A stretch of 64,000 nucleotides of DNA. Source: Caballeronia sp. LZ062. GTDB lineage: Bacteria; Pseudomonadota; Gammaproteobacteria; Burkholderiales; Burkholderiaceae. How positions within the stretch are numbered: the stretch's first letter is position 1; each line of letters starts with the position of its first letter. The position numbers and the translations under genes were made by a program. Below the pieces are notes generated by a model that did not search any database, was not told the DNA's origin, and saw only the letters and a list, made by a program, of their open reading frames with translations. The stretch spans positions 2,294,001 through 2,358,000 of the forward strand of contig NZ_JARTWB010000002.1 in NCBI RefSeq assembly GCF_031450785.1. The letters run 5' to 3'. Shown one piece after another: positions 26,124-34,578 of the stretch.

Positions 26124-27080
26124 TCAGCCGACCGCCCGCTCCAGCGCGTCGATGAACATGCCCGCCACGTCGAAGCCGGTTTGATCCATGATCTCGCGGA
26201 AGCAGGTCGGGCTCGTCACGTTGACTTCGGTGAGATAGTCGCCGATCGCGTCGAGACCCGCGAGCAGCAGACCGCGCGCTTTCAGCACCGGCCCGAGCGT
26301 TTCGGCGATCTCACGGTCGCGCGCCGTCAACGGCTGCGCGCGGCCAAGGCCGCCCGCCGCGAGATTGCCGCGTACTTCGCTGCCTTGAGGAATGCGTGCG
26401 AGCGAATACGGCACCGGTTCGCCGCCGATCACCAGAATGCGCTTGTCGCCTTCCGAAATCTGCGGGATGAACTTCTGCGCCATGACCATGCGCGCGCCGT
26501 TCTCACTGAGCATCTCGATGATCGAACCGAGATTCATGCCGTCGGCCTTCACGCGGAAGACGCCCATGCCGCCCATGCCGTCGAGCGGCTTCAGAATGGC
26601 ATCGCCATGTTCGGCGTGGAAAGCGCGCAAGCGCGCCGGGTCCCGCGTGACGAGCGTCGGCGCGACGAACTGCGGCCATTCGGCGATGGCAAGCTTCTCC
26701 GAATGATCCCGAATCGCCTGCGGCTTGTTGAACACGCGCGCGCCCGCCCGCTCGGCGATTTCGAGAAGCCAAGTGGCGTTCACGTATTCGAGATCGAACG
26801 GCGGGTCTTTGCGCATGAGCACCGCGCCGAACTTCGCGAGCGGCAGGTTCTCCACCTCCGCTGCTGAAAACCACGGCGAGCGGTCGCTGTCGGCTTCGTC
26901 GCCGACAATCTCGATGCGGCGCACGTTCGCCTCGACCGCGCTGCCCGTCCACGCAAGATGCTGCGGCTCGCACGCGTAGAGCACATGACCGCGGCGCGCG
27001 GCTTCGGCCATCATCGCGTAGGTCGTGTCCTTGTAGATCTTGAAGTGATCGAGCGGGTCGGCGATAAAAAGAATGTCCAT
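26124..27080 (-). CDS. gshB: glutathione synthetase
   Basis: A 318-residue ATP-grasp enzyme that joins gamma-glutamylcysteine and glycine. N-terminal DILFIADPLDHFKIYKDTTYAMM, the ATP-binding DAILKPLDGMGGMGVFRV, the lid MAQKFIPQISEGDKRILVIGGEPVPYSL and the C-terminal DYLTEVNVTSPTCFREI are all family marks. It follows gshA by 50 bases on the same strand, so the two steps of glutathione synthesis form an operon. I see nothing else in the 268 bases between it and the EIIA gene except AT-rich bits near 26038-26050. Confidence 0.96.
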   Translation of the reverse strand: MDILFIADPLDHFKIYKDTTYAMMAEAARRGHVLYACEPQHLAWTGSAVEANVRRIEIVGDEADSDRSPWFSAAEVENLPLAKFGAVLMRKDPPFDLEYVNATWLLEIAERAGARVFNKPQAIRDHSEKLAIAEWPQFVAPTLVTRDPARLRAFHAEHGDAILKPLDGMGGMGVFRVKADGMNLGSIIEMLSENGARMVMAQKFIPQISEGDKRILVIGGEPVPYSLARIPQGSEVRGNLAAGGLGRAQPLTARDREIAETLGPVLKARGLLLAGLDAIGDYLTEVNVTSPTCFREIMDQTGFDVAGMFIDALERAVG

Positions 27081-27130
27081 GGTCTTCGCTTGGGTTCACG
27101 CGGTCTGCGAGCTTACCGCAAGCCGCGCGC

Positions 27131-28420
27131 TTACACCTGAATGGCTTCCGGATCGGTCTTTTCGAGTTCCACCGAAGCCGCGAGCAGTCCCAGCCGCGCG
27201 ACCACGCCGTACATGTAGAAGCGGTTCGGCGGCGCCGCGCCCGGCTTCGCGTGCGCGTCGGGCAGCGCCGTGTGTTCGAAGCCGAGCGGCACGAAGTGCA
27301 TGCCCGGCGCGTTCAGGTTCTGGTCGCGCTCCCGGGAATCGTGCACGCGATAAAAGCCGCCGACGACATACCGGTCGATCATGTACACGACCGGCTCCGC
27401 GACCGCGTTCTCCACGCGCTCGAACGTATGCACGCCTTCCTGCACGATCACGTCGTGGACTTGCAGGCCGTCTTTCGCGTCGTTCATCTTCGCGCGCTCG
27501 CGCTTCGTGAGCGCGGCGACTTCGCTGGCGTCGTGAACGGTCATCACGCCTTTGCCGTACGTTCCGGCGTCCGCTTTAATGACGACATACGGCTTCTCGC
27601 TGATGCCGTACTCTCGATACTTCTTCGCGATCTTCTTGATGACGCCGTCGATGGCGTCCGCGAGCGCCTCTTCGCCCGTGCGCGCCTCGTAGTCCACGCC
27701 TTCCACATGCGCGAAATACGGGTTCACCATCCACGGATCGATCTCGACCATCTTGGCGAACTTCTTCGCGACGTCGTCATAGCAGGCGAAGTGCGTCGAT
27801 TTGCGGCGTACCGCCCAGCCCGCATGCAACGGCGGCAGCAGATACTGCTCGTGCAGATTTTCGAGCACAGGCGGAATGCCCGCCGAAAGGTCGTTGTTGA
27901 GCAGAATCGAGCAGGGATCGAAGTTCTTCAGGCCGAGCCTGCGCGGCGTGCGTTCGAGCGGCTCCAGCACGATCTTCTGGCCGTCGGCGAGCGGAATCGT
28001 CACCGGGCCGTGGATGTTTTCGTCGAGCGTGCCGAAGCGCACGTTCAGACCGGCCTGCCGCATGATCGCGGCGAGCCGCGCGACGTTTTCCAGATAGAAC
28101 GCGTTGCGCGTGTGGCGCTCGGGAATCACGAGCAGATTCTTCGCATCGGGACAAATCTTCTCGATGGACGCCATGGCCGCCTGCACGGCAAGCGGCAACA
28201 CTTCCTGAGGCAGATTGTTGAAGCCGCCGGGAAAGAGGTTCGTGTCGACGGGCGCGAGCTTGAAGCCTGCGTTACGCAGATCGACGGAACAGTAAAACGG
28301 CGGCGTGTGCTCTTGCCACTCCAGACGGAACCACCGCTCGATGGCAGGCGTCGCATCGAGGATTTTCCGTTCGAGATCGAGCAGAGGGCCACTCAACGCC
28401 GTAACTAAGTGCGGAACCAT
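27131..28420 (-). CDS. gshA: glutamate-cysteine ligase (beta-proteobacterial GshA type)
   Basis: A 429-residue ligase of the GshA type found in beta-proteobacteria and acidithiobacilli, unrelated in length and motifs to E. coli GshA. Visible segments include TPPFYCSVDLRNAGFKLAPVDTNLFPGGFNN near residue 50, KADAGTYGKGVMTV (nucleotide-loop-like) and EPVVYMIDRYVVGGFYRVHD. It makes gamma-glutamylcysteine, the first step of glutathione synthesis, directly before gshB. ATG 28420 is chosen because family homology starts at MVPHLVTALSGPLLDLE; the frame is open 51 codons further. Confidence 0.92.
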   Translation of the reverse strand: MVPHLVTALSGPLLDLERKILDATPAIERWFRLEWQEHTPPFYCSVDLRNAGFKLAPVDTNLFPGGFNNLPQEVLPLAVQAAMASIEKICPDAKNLLVIPERHTRNAFYLENVARLAAIMRQAGLNVRFGTLDENIHGPVTIPLADGQKIVLEPLERTPRRLGLKNFDPCSILLNNDLSAGIPPVLENLHEQYLLPPLHAGWAVRRKSTHFACYDDVAKKFAKMVEIDPWMVNPYFAHVEGVDYEARTGEEALADAIDGVIKKIAKKYREYGISEKPYVVIKADAGTYGKGVMTVHDASEVAALTKRERAKMNDAKDGLQVHDVIVQEGVHTFERVENAVAEPVVYMIDRYVVGGFYRVHDSRERDQNLNAPGMHFVPLGFEHTALPDAHAKPGAAPPNRFYMYGVVARLGLLAASVELEKTDPEAIQV

Positions 28421-28618
28421 TAATTTCTCGCGGACAACTGTGCACGGGACCGGAGCGAACCACCCGGCGAATAGGAGACGAAAGATTGTAGAGCAATTGT
28501 TTTGCCTAATTGGGGATGAGCCGTCAATTACCAAGGTCTCCTGCGCCCCGTCAGGCAACGCGCGAGGAGTCACGATGGACGAAACCCAGACGCGCGGTCT
28601 TTATTCCTCTTGCAGACG

Positions 28619-28645
28619 AAAAAAGACCCGCCATGAAGGCGGGCC
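28619..28645 (-). terminator. amtB terminator
   Basis: On the minus strand GGCCCGCC pairs with GGCGGGTC (one G-U) around TTCAT, followed by six U. The remaining ~200 bases up to gshA (28421-28618) are leader and promoter DNA for gshA with no recognisable gene. Confidence 0.82.
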
Positions 28646-28713
28646 AAGTCGCTGTGCTCGTTCTTCTAGCCGCAGCGTGGGCGTGGTCAAAACGCGCCGC
28701 TGCGGCAAATTCG

Positions 28714-30219
28714 TCATTCGACGTGTTCGCCGTGCAGCGTCACGTCCAGACCTTCGCGTTCCTGTTCCTCCGTGACGCGCAGGCCCATGGTCATGTCGAT
28801 GATCTTGAGCAGGACAAAGCTCACGACGCCCGAGTAGACCAGCGTGACCAGTACGCCCTTCGCCTGCACGAGCACGGAGCCGTCGAAGCCGCCGATGTCC
28901 TTCACCGCGAAGACGCCCGTCAGCAACGCGCCGATGATCCCGCCGACGCCGTGCACGCCGAACGCGTCGAGCGAGTCGTCGTAGTTGAACTTGTGCTTGA
29001 GCCACGTCGCCGACCAGAAGCAGACCACGCCCGCGACGATACCGATCACGATCGCGCCCGTCACGCCGACGAAGCCCGACGCCGGCGTCACCGCGACCAG
29101 ACCCGCGACCGCGCCCGAGATGATGCCGAGTACCGACGGCTTGCCCTTCGTGATCCACTCCGCGAACATCCAGCCGAACGCGGCGAATGCGGTGGCGATT
29201 TGCGTGGTGAGCATCGCGAAGCCGGCACGGCCGTCAGCCGCGACCGCCGAACCCGCGTTGAAGCCGAACCAGCCGACCCACAGCATCGACGCGCCGATCA
29301 GCGAGAGCACGAGGTTATGCGGAGCCATCACTTCGCGGCCGTAGCCGACACGCTTGCCCAGCACGAGACAGCACATGAGACCGGCAATACCAGCGTTGAT
29401 GTGCACCACCGTGCCGCCCGCGAAGTCCAGCACGCCTGCCGTCGCCAGCCAGCCGGTCGGTTCCCAGACCATGTGGGCAATCGGCGAATAGACGATGAGC
29501 GACCACAGTCCCATGAACACGAGCATCGCGGAGAACTTCATGCGGTCCGCGAACGCGCCGGTGATGAGCGCGGGCGTGATGATCGCGAACGTCAACTGGA
29601 ACGCGAAGTAGACCGACTCCGGAATGGTCGAGGCGAGATGGCTGACGGTGAGCGTCGTCGCCTTGTCGCCCTTGATATAGGCCATGCCGTGCAGAAACAC
29701 GCGCGAGAAGCCGCCGATGAACGACCCGCCCGGCGTGAACGAAATGCTGTAGCCCACGATGGTCCAGAGAATCGTCACGAGACAGCAGATCGCGAAGCTC
29801 TGCATGACCGTCGCGAGCACGTTCTTCTTGCGCACCATGCCCGCGTAGAAGAGCGCGAGGCCGGGAATCGTCATGAACAGCACGAGCGCGGTGGAGGTCA
29901 GCATCCACGCGGTGTCGCCGGAGCTGATCTTGGACGAATCGACCGAGAACGGCTCGGTCGGCGCGGCGGGCGCAGCCTCCGAGGCGCCCGATGCAGCGGC
30001 GGCAGCTTCTGCCGACGATGCCATCGCCGTGTTGGCGCTGGCAGGTGCGCTTGCCGGTGCGCTTGCCGTCGCGCCGGCATCGGACGCAGGCGCCGAGGCG
30101 GCGTCCGACGCGGGTGCCGAGGCGGCGGCCGGGGCGGACGCGTCCTGGGCGAGAGCGGTGCCGACATTCGCGCCGATCAGCGCGCCCGCCACCATCAATG
30201 ACATCAAAAAGTTGCGCAT
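28714..30219 (-). CDS. amtB: ammonium transporter AmtB with long Ala-rich N-terminal extension
   Basis: A 501-residue Amt/Mep/Rh protein. A signal peptide (1-25) is followed by about 60 residues of Ala/Ser/Pro/Asp repeats (SAPASDA units), then eleven transmembrane helices. The channel landmarks are ALFYAGMVRKKNVL, the ammonium-binding FAFQLTFAIITPALITGAFADR, DFAGGTVVHINAGIAG (pore histidine) and FGVHGVGGIIGALLTGVFA (second histidine). It follows glnK by 30 bases, and PII docks on AmtB to close it when nitrogen is sufficient. Expression is expected from the sigma-54 promoter before glnK. Confidence 0.95.
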   Translation of the reverse strand: MRNFLMSLMVAGALIGANVGTALAQDASAPAAASAPASDAASAPASDAGATASAPASAPASANTAMASSAEAAAAASGASEAAPAAPTEPFSVDSSKISSGDTAWMLTSTALVLFMTIPGLALFYAGMVRKKNVLATVMQSFAICCLVTILWTIVGYSISFTPGGSFIGGFSRVFLHGMAYIKGDKATTLTVSHLASTIPESVYFAFQLTFAIITPALITGAFADRMKFSAMLVFMGLWSLIVYSPIAHMVWEPTGWLATAGVLDFAGGTVVHINAGIAGLMCCLVLGKRVGYGREVMAPHNLVLSLIGASMLWVGWFGFNAGSAVAADGRAGFAMLTTQIATAFAAFGWMFAEWITKGKPSVLGIISGAVAGLVAVTPASGFVGVTGAIVIGIVAGVVCFWSATWLKHKFNYDDSLDAFGVHGVGGIIGALLTGVFAVKDIGGFDGSVLVQAKGVLVTLVYSGVVSFVLLKIIDMTMGLRVTEEQEREGLDVTLHGEHVE

Positions 30220-30249
30220 TCTTCTGGTTCCTCTTATCGCCGATTTTTC

Positions 30250-30642
<393 letters not shown>

Positions 30643-30664
30643 TCAGAAAAGGTCGCGCCACTTA

Positions 30665-30680
30665 TGCAACTCGTATGCCA
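30665..30680 (-). promoter_or_regulatory. sigma-54 promoter of glnK-amtB
   Basis: Minus strand reads TGGCAT-ACGAG-TTGCA: the -24 GG and -12 GC have the exact RpoN spacing. The start would be near 30653, about 65 bases before the glnK ATG. Confidence 0.8.
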
Positions 30681-30748
30681 TGCGAGTACTGGCGCGGGTT
30701 TCAGCGATTGGCCCGAGAAACGGGCCGCGCCCTCTGCCGAATGGCTAA

Positions 30749-30929
30749 CGCACGCGGCGTGCGCTGGCGCGGGGGCAGGTTCGTTGCTAGAGTGGTCGCC
30801 AAGGTCCGTAAAAAGGGCATGGACGGCGAACGCAGCCGCGAGCCGGCGCTAAAATCGCGTCGCCTGTGAGATAGCCCCGGCACGAACTGGTGCAACGCGC
30901 CAACGCACCAAATTCGAACATTGAATGTT
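30749..30929. promoter_or_regulatory. three inverted repeats upstream of the glnK promoter and ubiK
   Basis: CGCACG-CGG-CGTGCG (30749-30763), TGGTGC-N11-GCACCA (30888-30910) and AACATT-G-AATGTT (30917-30929). The first resembles an NtrC site (GCAC/GTGC) but with two bases too few between the arms. They lie in the 396-base gap between glnK and ubiK. Which gene each one serves is open. Confidence 0.4.
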
Positions 30930-30984
30930 TCGGGGCACTGACCTAACAACGAATGCACTTTATTTGTGCAGGAAGGGAGAAACG

Positions 30985-31245
30985 ATGAAGCAGCCCAACG
31001 ACGTTTTCAACGACCTTCAGCAGAAGATGAGCGAACTCTTCAAGAACTCGCCCGCGAAGGACGTCGAAAAGAATATGAAGGCGATGCTGTCCCAAGGCTT
31101 CTCGAAGCTCGATCTCGTGACGCGCGAGGAGTTCGACACGCAGACGCAAGTGCTCGTGCGCACGCGCGCGCGGCTCGAAGAACTGGAGAAGCGCGTCGCG
31201 CAACTGGAGCAGCGGATGACGAGCACCGGCGCAGCGCAAGACTAA
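30985..31245 (+). CDS. ubiK: ubiquinone biosynthesis accessory factor UbiK (BMFP family)
   Basis: An 86-residue protein: an amphipathic N-terminus (NDVFNDLQQKMSELFKNSP) and a C-terminal coiled coil with heptads (TRARLEELEKRVAQLEQRM), as in the BMFP/YqiC family. UbiK binds the UbiJ scaffold and supports aerobic ubiquinone synthesis; ubiquinone feeds the respiratory chain ending in the oxidase encoded here. AGGAAGGGAG lies before the ATG; an upstream in-frame extension lacks such a site. Confidence 0.9.
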   Translation: MKQPNDVFNDLQQKMSELFKNSPAKDVEKNMKAMLSQGFSKLDLVTREEFDTQTQVLVRTRARLEELEKRVAQLEQRMTSTGAAQD

Positions 31246-31341
31246 GCGCGCTGTTCCTCTGGTACCCGGCCGGCGAGCCGTGAAGTTCTAGTCTTATTGC
31301 CGGCGCGGCCGTTTGCGGCACGCGCCGATTCAGGTGAAATC

Positions 31342-32877
31342 ATGTCGCTTGCCGTGGTACGCAGCCGCGCGCCCGCCCCTGGGCGCGCGCCGGAAGTTGT
31401 CGTTGAAGTTCATCTTGCCAACGGGTTGCCGTCGTTTTCCATCGTCGGCCTGCCCGATCTCGAAGTCCGCGAAAGCCGTGAGCGCGTGCGCGCCGCGTTG
31501 CAGAACTGTGGCTTCGACTTTCCCGTCAGCCGTATTACCGTCAATCTCGCGCCCGCCGATCTGCCGAAGGAGTCGGGCCGCTTCGACTTGCCCATCGCGC
31601 TGGGGATTCTGGCCGCGAGCGGGCAAATTCCGCCAGAGTCGCTCGAGAATCGCGAATTCGCGGGCGAACTCTCGCTGACCGGAGCGTTGCGGCCCATGCG
31701 CGGCGCGTTCGCCATGGTCTGCGGCGCGGCGCGCCAGTATGCGGGCAGCGCCAGTGTTCCCGAGATATACGTGCCGCTCGCGAGCGCGGCGGAAGCCGCG
31801 TTGGTGCCGGGCATCGACGTCTTTGGAGCGGCCGATCTGCCCGAGCTTTGCGCCCACCTGAACGGCGTGCCGGATGCGCGGCTCAGACCCGCGCAAGCCG
31901 CCACGCTCTGCGACACGGCGAGTGTGCCGTCGCCGGATCTCGCCGACGTCATCGGTCATCCGGGGGCGCGCCGGGCGCTCGAAGTCGCGGCGGCGGGCGG
32001 GCATCATCTGCTGATGGTCGGACCGCCCGGCGCGGGAAAGTCGATGCTCGCCGCGCGCCTGCCCGGCCTCCTCCCGCCGATGTCCGACGACGAGGCGCTC
32101 ACCTCCGCAGCCATCCTCTCGGCAAGCTCGCTGGGCTTTCATCCGGCGCAGTGGCGGCAGCGGCCGTTTCGCGCGCCGCATCATTCGTCGAGTTCTGTCG
32201 CGCTCGTCGGCGGGCGCAATCCGCCCCAACCGGGCGAAATCACGCTCGCGCATCTGGGCGTGCTCTTTCTCGACGAACTTCCCGAATTCGATCGCAAAGT
32301 GCTCGAAACGCTGCGCGAGCCGCTCGAAGCCGGTCGCATCACCATTTCGCGCGCCGCGCAGCAGGCCGATTTTCCTGCCGCGTGCCAGCTCATCGCCGCA
32401 ATGAACCCGTGCCCGTGCGGATGGCGCGGCGACCCGTCCGGCCGTTGCCGGTGCTCACCGGAGATCGCCGCGCGCTATCTGCGCAAGCTGTCGGGGCCGC
32501 TCATGGACCGCATCGACATTCAGATCGAGTTGCCTGCCCTCTCGCCGGCGGAACTGTCGGCGCGCGCCGCGAAGCGGGGCGAATCGAGCGCACGGGTGGC
32601 GCAGCGGGTGGCTGTCGCGCGCCAGACGCAGTTGCGCCGGCAAGGCAAGACGAATCGCGAACTGGACGGTCGCGAAGCCGACGATGTGTGCCGCCCCGAC
32701 TCCGCTGGCGAGGCGCTGCTGCGCTCGGCGGGAGAGCGCTTCGGCTGGTCGGCGCGGGCGTACTACCGCGTGCTCAAGGTCGTGCGGACAATCGCCGATC
32801 TCGCGGGCGTGGATACGCCGGATGCCTCGCATGTCGCGGAAGCGGTTCAGTATCGGCGGGCGTTGGCCGTCGCTTGA
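31342..32877 (+). CDS. comM: YifB/ComM-family AAA+ Mg-chelatase-like ATPase
   Basis: A 511-residue hexameric helicase-type AAA+ protein. An N-terminal ChlI-like domain (1-180, with FSIVGLPDLEVRESRERVRAAL) is followed by Walker A GPPGAGKSM (227-235), Walker B GVLFLDELPEF, the zinc-like NPCPCGWRG...CRCS segment and a C-terminal lid. ComM promotes branch migration during natural transformation. Start ATG 31342 has AGGTG upstream. Together with comF this is the second competence-linked gene here. Confidence 0.94.
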   Translation: MSLAVVRSRAPAPGRAPEVVVEVHLANGLPSFSIVGLPDLEVRESRERVRAALQNCGFDFPVSRITVNLAPADLPKESGRFDLPIALGILAASGQIPPESLENREFAGELSLTGALRPMRGAFAMVCGAARQYAGSASVPEIYVPLASAAEAALVPGIDVFGAADLPELCAHLNGVPDARLRPAQAATLCDTASVPSPDLADVIGHPGARRALEVAAAGGHHLLMVGPPGAGKSMLAARLPGLLPPMSDDEALTSAAILSASSLGFHPAQWRQRPFRAPHHSSSSVALVGGRNPPQPGEITLAHLGVLFLDELPEFDRKVLETLREPLEAGRITISRAAQQADFPAACQLIAAMNPCPCGWRGDPSGRCRCSPEIAARYLRKLSGPLMDRIDIQIELPALSPAELSARAAKRGESSARVAQRVAVARQTQLRRQGKTNRELDGREADDVCRPDSAGEALLRSAGERFGWSARAYYRVLKVVRTIADLAGVDTPDASHVAEAVQYRRALAVA

Positions 32878-32912
32878 GAGGCGCGCCACCGTTGCCCGGA
32901 CGGAAAGTGCTT

Positions 32913-32925
32913 GTCAAGTCTTGAC
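32913..32925. repeat. palindrome GTCAAG-T-CTTGAC downstream of comM
   Basis: A perfect 13-bp inverted repeat 36 bases after the comM stop, at the left end of the origin-like gap 32878-33241. No factor is assigned. Confidence 0.4.
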
Positions 32926-33089
32926 TTATGCACACCAACGCGATCCGCGCGTACGTTCCGTCGGACGAACGAGGACGTCGAAGGCTAATCGGCAGCTTAT
33001 TGATTTTATTGAACTAATTAAATTGCCGTCATCGCAGGCAAATTAAGGCGACCCGTGCAAACCGGGCTTTTGATGGCGACCGCACACTC

Positions 33090-33124
33090 TTTTCCACAAA
33101 GTTATCCACAGAGATTGTGGATAG
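33090..33124. promoter_or_regulatory. DnaA-box cluster in the comM downstream gap
   Basis: A perfect DnaA box TTATCCACA (33102-33110) is followed five bases later by an inverted TGTGGATA (33116-33123, one mismatch in the full nine) and preceded by TTTTCCACA (33090-33098). An AT-rich stretch (about 32994-33045) lies 45 bases to the left. This resembles part of a replication origin or a DnaA-titration site. No dnaA, dnaN, parA or rep gene is in the window, so it is not the main origin by context. Confidence 0.55.
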
Positions 33125-33144
33125 TCGAAAAAGGCCTGATAAAT

Positions 33145-33169
33145 CCGAGCATTACCGCTGAATGCTCGG
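33145..33169. terminator. 9-bp hairpin, possible terminator of the lipoprotein gene
   Basis: CCGAGCATT and AATGCTCGG pair perfectly around ACCGCTG. On the minus strand it lies after the lipoprotein stop and is followed by AUUUAU, a weak U-rich tail. Confidence 0.45.
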
Positions 33170-33241
33170 AACGGACTTGCAGTTGCAGAGGCGCTCGGAT
33201 TCGGCTTTTAAGCCAGTACTCCCATGATTCGAGCATCTCCT

Positions 33242-33826
33242 CTAAAAAAGTTTGAAGGACGTAAAGAATTGATCGGCTTGCTCGGCGGGCGGGGCTTTGT
33301 CGGAGACGATCGCCAGTTGGTAAACATGTGCGCCACGGGCGACAAAACGCGCGTGAATCGTCCGCGACTCCCGCTTCGCCCCGCTCTGACCTTTCACCTG
33401 CATCTCGCTGCCGAGCACCCGGCCGCCCGCCGCCAGGTCGATTTGCGTCGCGCGCGCTACTGGCTGCGCGTTCACATTGCGCGCGAGGCCCTGCTCCAGG
33501 AAATCGAGCGCCGCGCGTTGCAACGCCGGATCGGCGCGCGGAAGGACGACGGTGCCGACGGCGAACACCGCGTCATTGGCTTCGGCGATCTGCATGCGCA
33601 TGGTCATCGGCTGGCCGGCGATCTCGATCTTGCGTTCGTCGGCGCGGGGCTTGGCGGGCAGCGTGACTTCGTAGCCGTCGTCGTTGTTCATGACGGTGCG
33701 CCAGTCGTAAGCGGGCGTGCACGCGAGCAGCGCCCCGCAGGCGACAGCCGCTACCGAGGCGCGCCAAGCGCCCAGTGCGGCAAAGTGGCGCACCGCGGCC
33801 GCCACGGGGAGAAAAGCCTGCGTCAT
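33242..33826 (-). CDS. putative lipoprotein of unknown function
   Basis: A 194-residue protein I cannot name. Its N-terminus AAVACGALLAC has a lipobox with C36, so a lipid-anchored periplasmic protein is likely. The mature part begins TPAYDWRTVMNNDDGYEVTLPAKPR and has an even mix of strands and helices (ALQRAALDFLEQGLARNV), ending QADQFFTSFKLF. Length and composition are native to the genome. It stands alone, divergent from the TlpA-like gene. The terminal FFxSF pattern occurs in several uncharacterised proteobacterial lipoproteins. Confidence 0.8.
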   Translation of the reverse strand: MTQAFLPVAAAVRHFAALGAWRASVAAVACGALLACTPAYDWRTVMNNDDGYEVTLPAKPRADERKIEIAGQPMTMRMQIAEANDAVFAVGTVVLPRADPALQRAALDFLEQGLARNVNAQPVARATQIDLAAGGRVLGSEMQVKGQSGAKRESRTIHARFVARGAHVYQLAIVSDKAPPAEQADQFFTSFKLF

Positions 33827-33989
33827 GTCCGATTCTTTGCGTTAGAAAGCGTCATTATCGCGCCGCGATGCCGGGCTTTCCGTTCCGACATGATGCCGCC
33901 GGGCGATTGGCGCTAAAATAACCGGCACTTTCCTATTGCGGTTGCGCCCTCCTCTCCCACGGCGCTCGACTCTGCAATCCGAGGTTCTC

Positions 33990-34529
33990 ATGTCCCAAAC
34001 CACGCAAGACACATCTGCCCGCGCCAAGAGCCCGCTGCGCTATATCGTGATGGCGCTCGTCGCGGGCGTGATCGCCTGTACCGGCTATTTCGCTTTCGGC
34101 GGCCAGCAGCGCGTGCCGGACGCCACGTTTACGCTGCTGTCGGGACAGAAGATCACGACATCGGCGGATCTGAAGGGCAAGGTTTATCTCGTCAACTTCT
34201 GGGCGACGAGCTGCGAGACCTGCATGAAGGAAATGCCCGAGATGATCAACACGTACAACAAGTTCAAGGGCCGCGGGCTGGAGTTCGTCGCGGTCGCCAT
34301 GGACTACGACGCGCCGATGTACGTCAACAACTATGCGCAGACGCGCAATCTGCCGTTCAAGGTCGCGATGGACGACGGCACCGCCGCCAAGCAGTTCGGC
34401 AACGTCCAACTGACGCCGACCACGTTCGTCGTCGACAAGAACGGCAAGATTCTGAAACGCTATGTCGGCGAGCCGACTTTCGCGGAACTGGATGCGCTGC
34501 TGGACAAGGCGCTCGGCTCGGCTGCCTGA
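33990..34529 (+). CDS. TlpA/ResA-type membrane thiol-disulfide oxidoreductase
   Basis: A 179-residue protein with one N-terminal helix (YIVMALVAGVIACTGYFAF) and a periplasmic thioredoxin fold with a CETC active site (C75, C78) in NFWATSCETCMKEMP, plus the cis-proline loop TPTTFVVDKNG. Such proteins reduce apocytochrome c or CuA cysteines; given the oxidase genes here that is plausible, but the target is unknown. ATG 33990 has GAGG five bases upstream; a longer in-frame ORF starts at 33936. Confidence 0.9.
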   Translation: MSQTTQDTSARAKSPLRYIVMALVAGVIACTGYFAFGGQQRVPDATFTLLSGQKITTSADLKGKVYLVNFWATSCETCMKEMPEMINTYNKFKGRGLEFVAVAMDYDAPMYVNNYAQTRNLPFKVAMDDGTAAKQFGNVQLTPTTFVVDKNGKILKRYVGEPTFAELDALLDKALGSAA

Positions 34530-34550
34530 ATTCCGCGCTACCTAAGACTG

Positions 34551-34578
34551 ACGCCCGCTTTCGCGGGCGTTTTCGTTT
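34551..34578 (+). terminator. terminator between tlpA-like gene and dctD
   Basis: ACGCCCGC and GCGGGCGT pair around TTTC, followed by TTTCGTTT. It lies between two convergent stops and directly abuts the dctD stop. Confidence 0.85.

Noticed and set aside
28510..30201. A 563-codon plus-strand frame opposite amtB
   Set aside because: It is a mirror of the amtB helices with arginine-rich composition and no conserved motif.
33102..33110. The idea that the DnaA boxes mark the chromosomal origin
   Set aside because: No dnaA, dnaN, gyrB, rpmH, parAB or rep gene is in the window, and only about three boxes are present. Kept as a DnaA-site candidate only.
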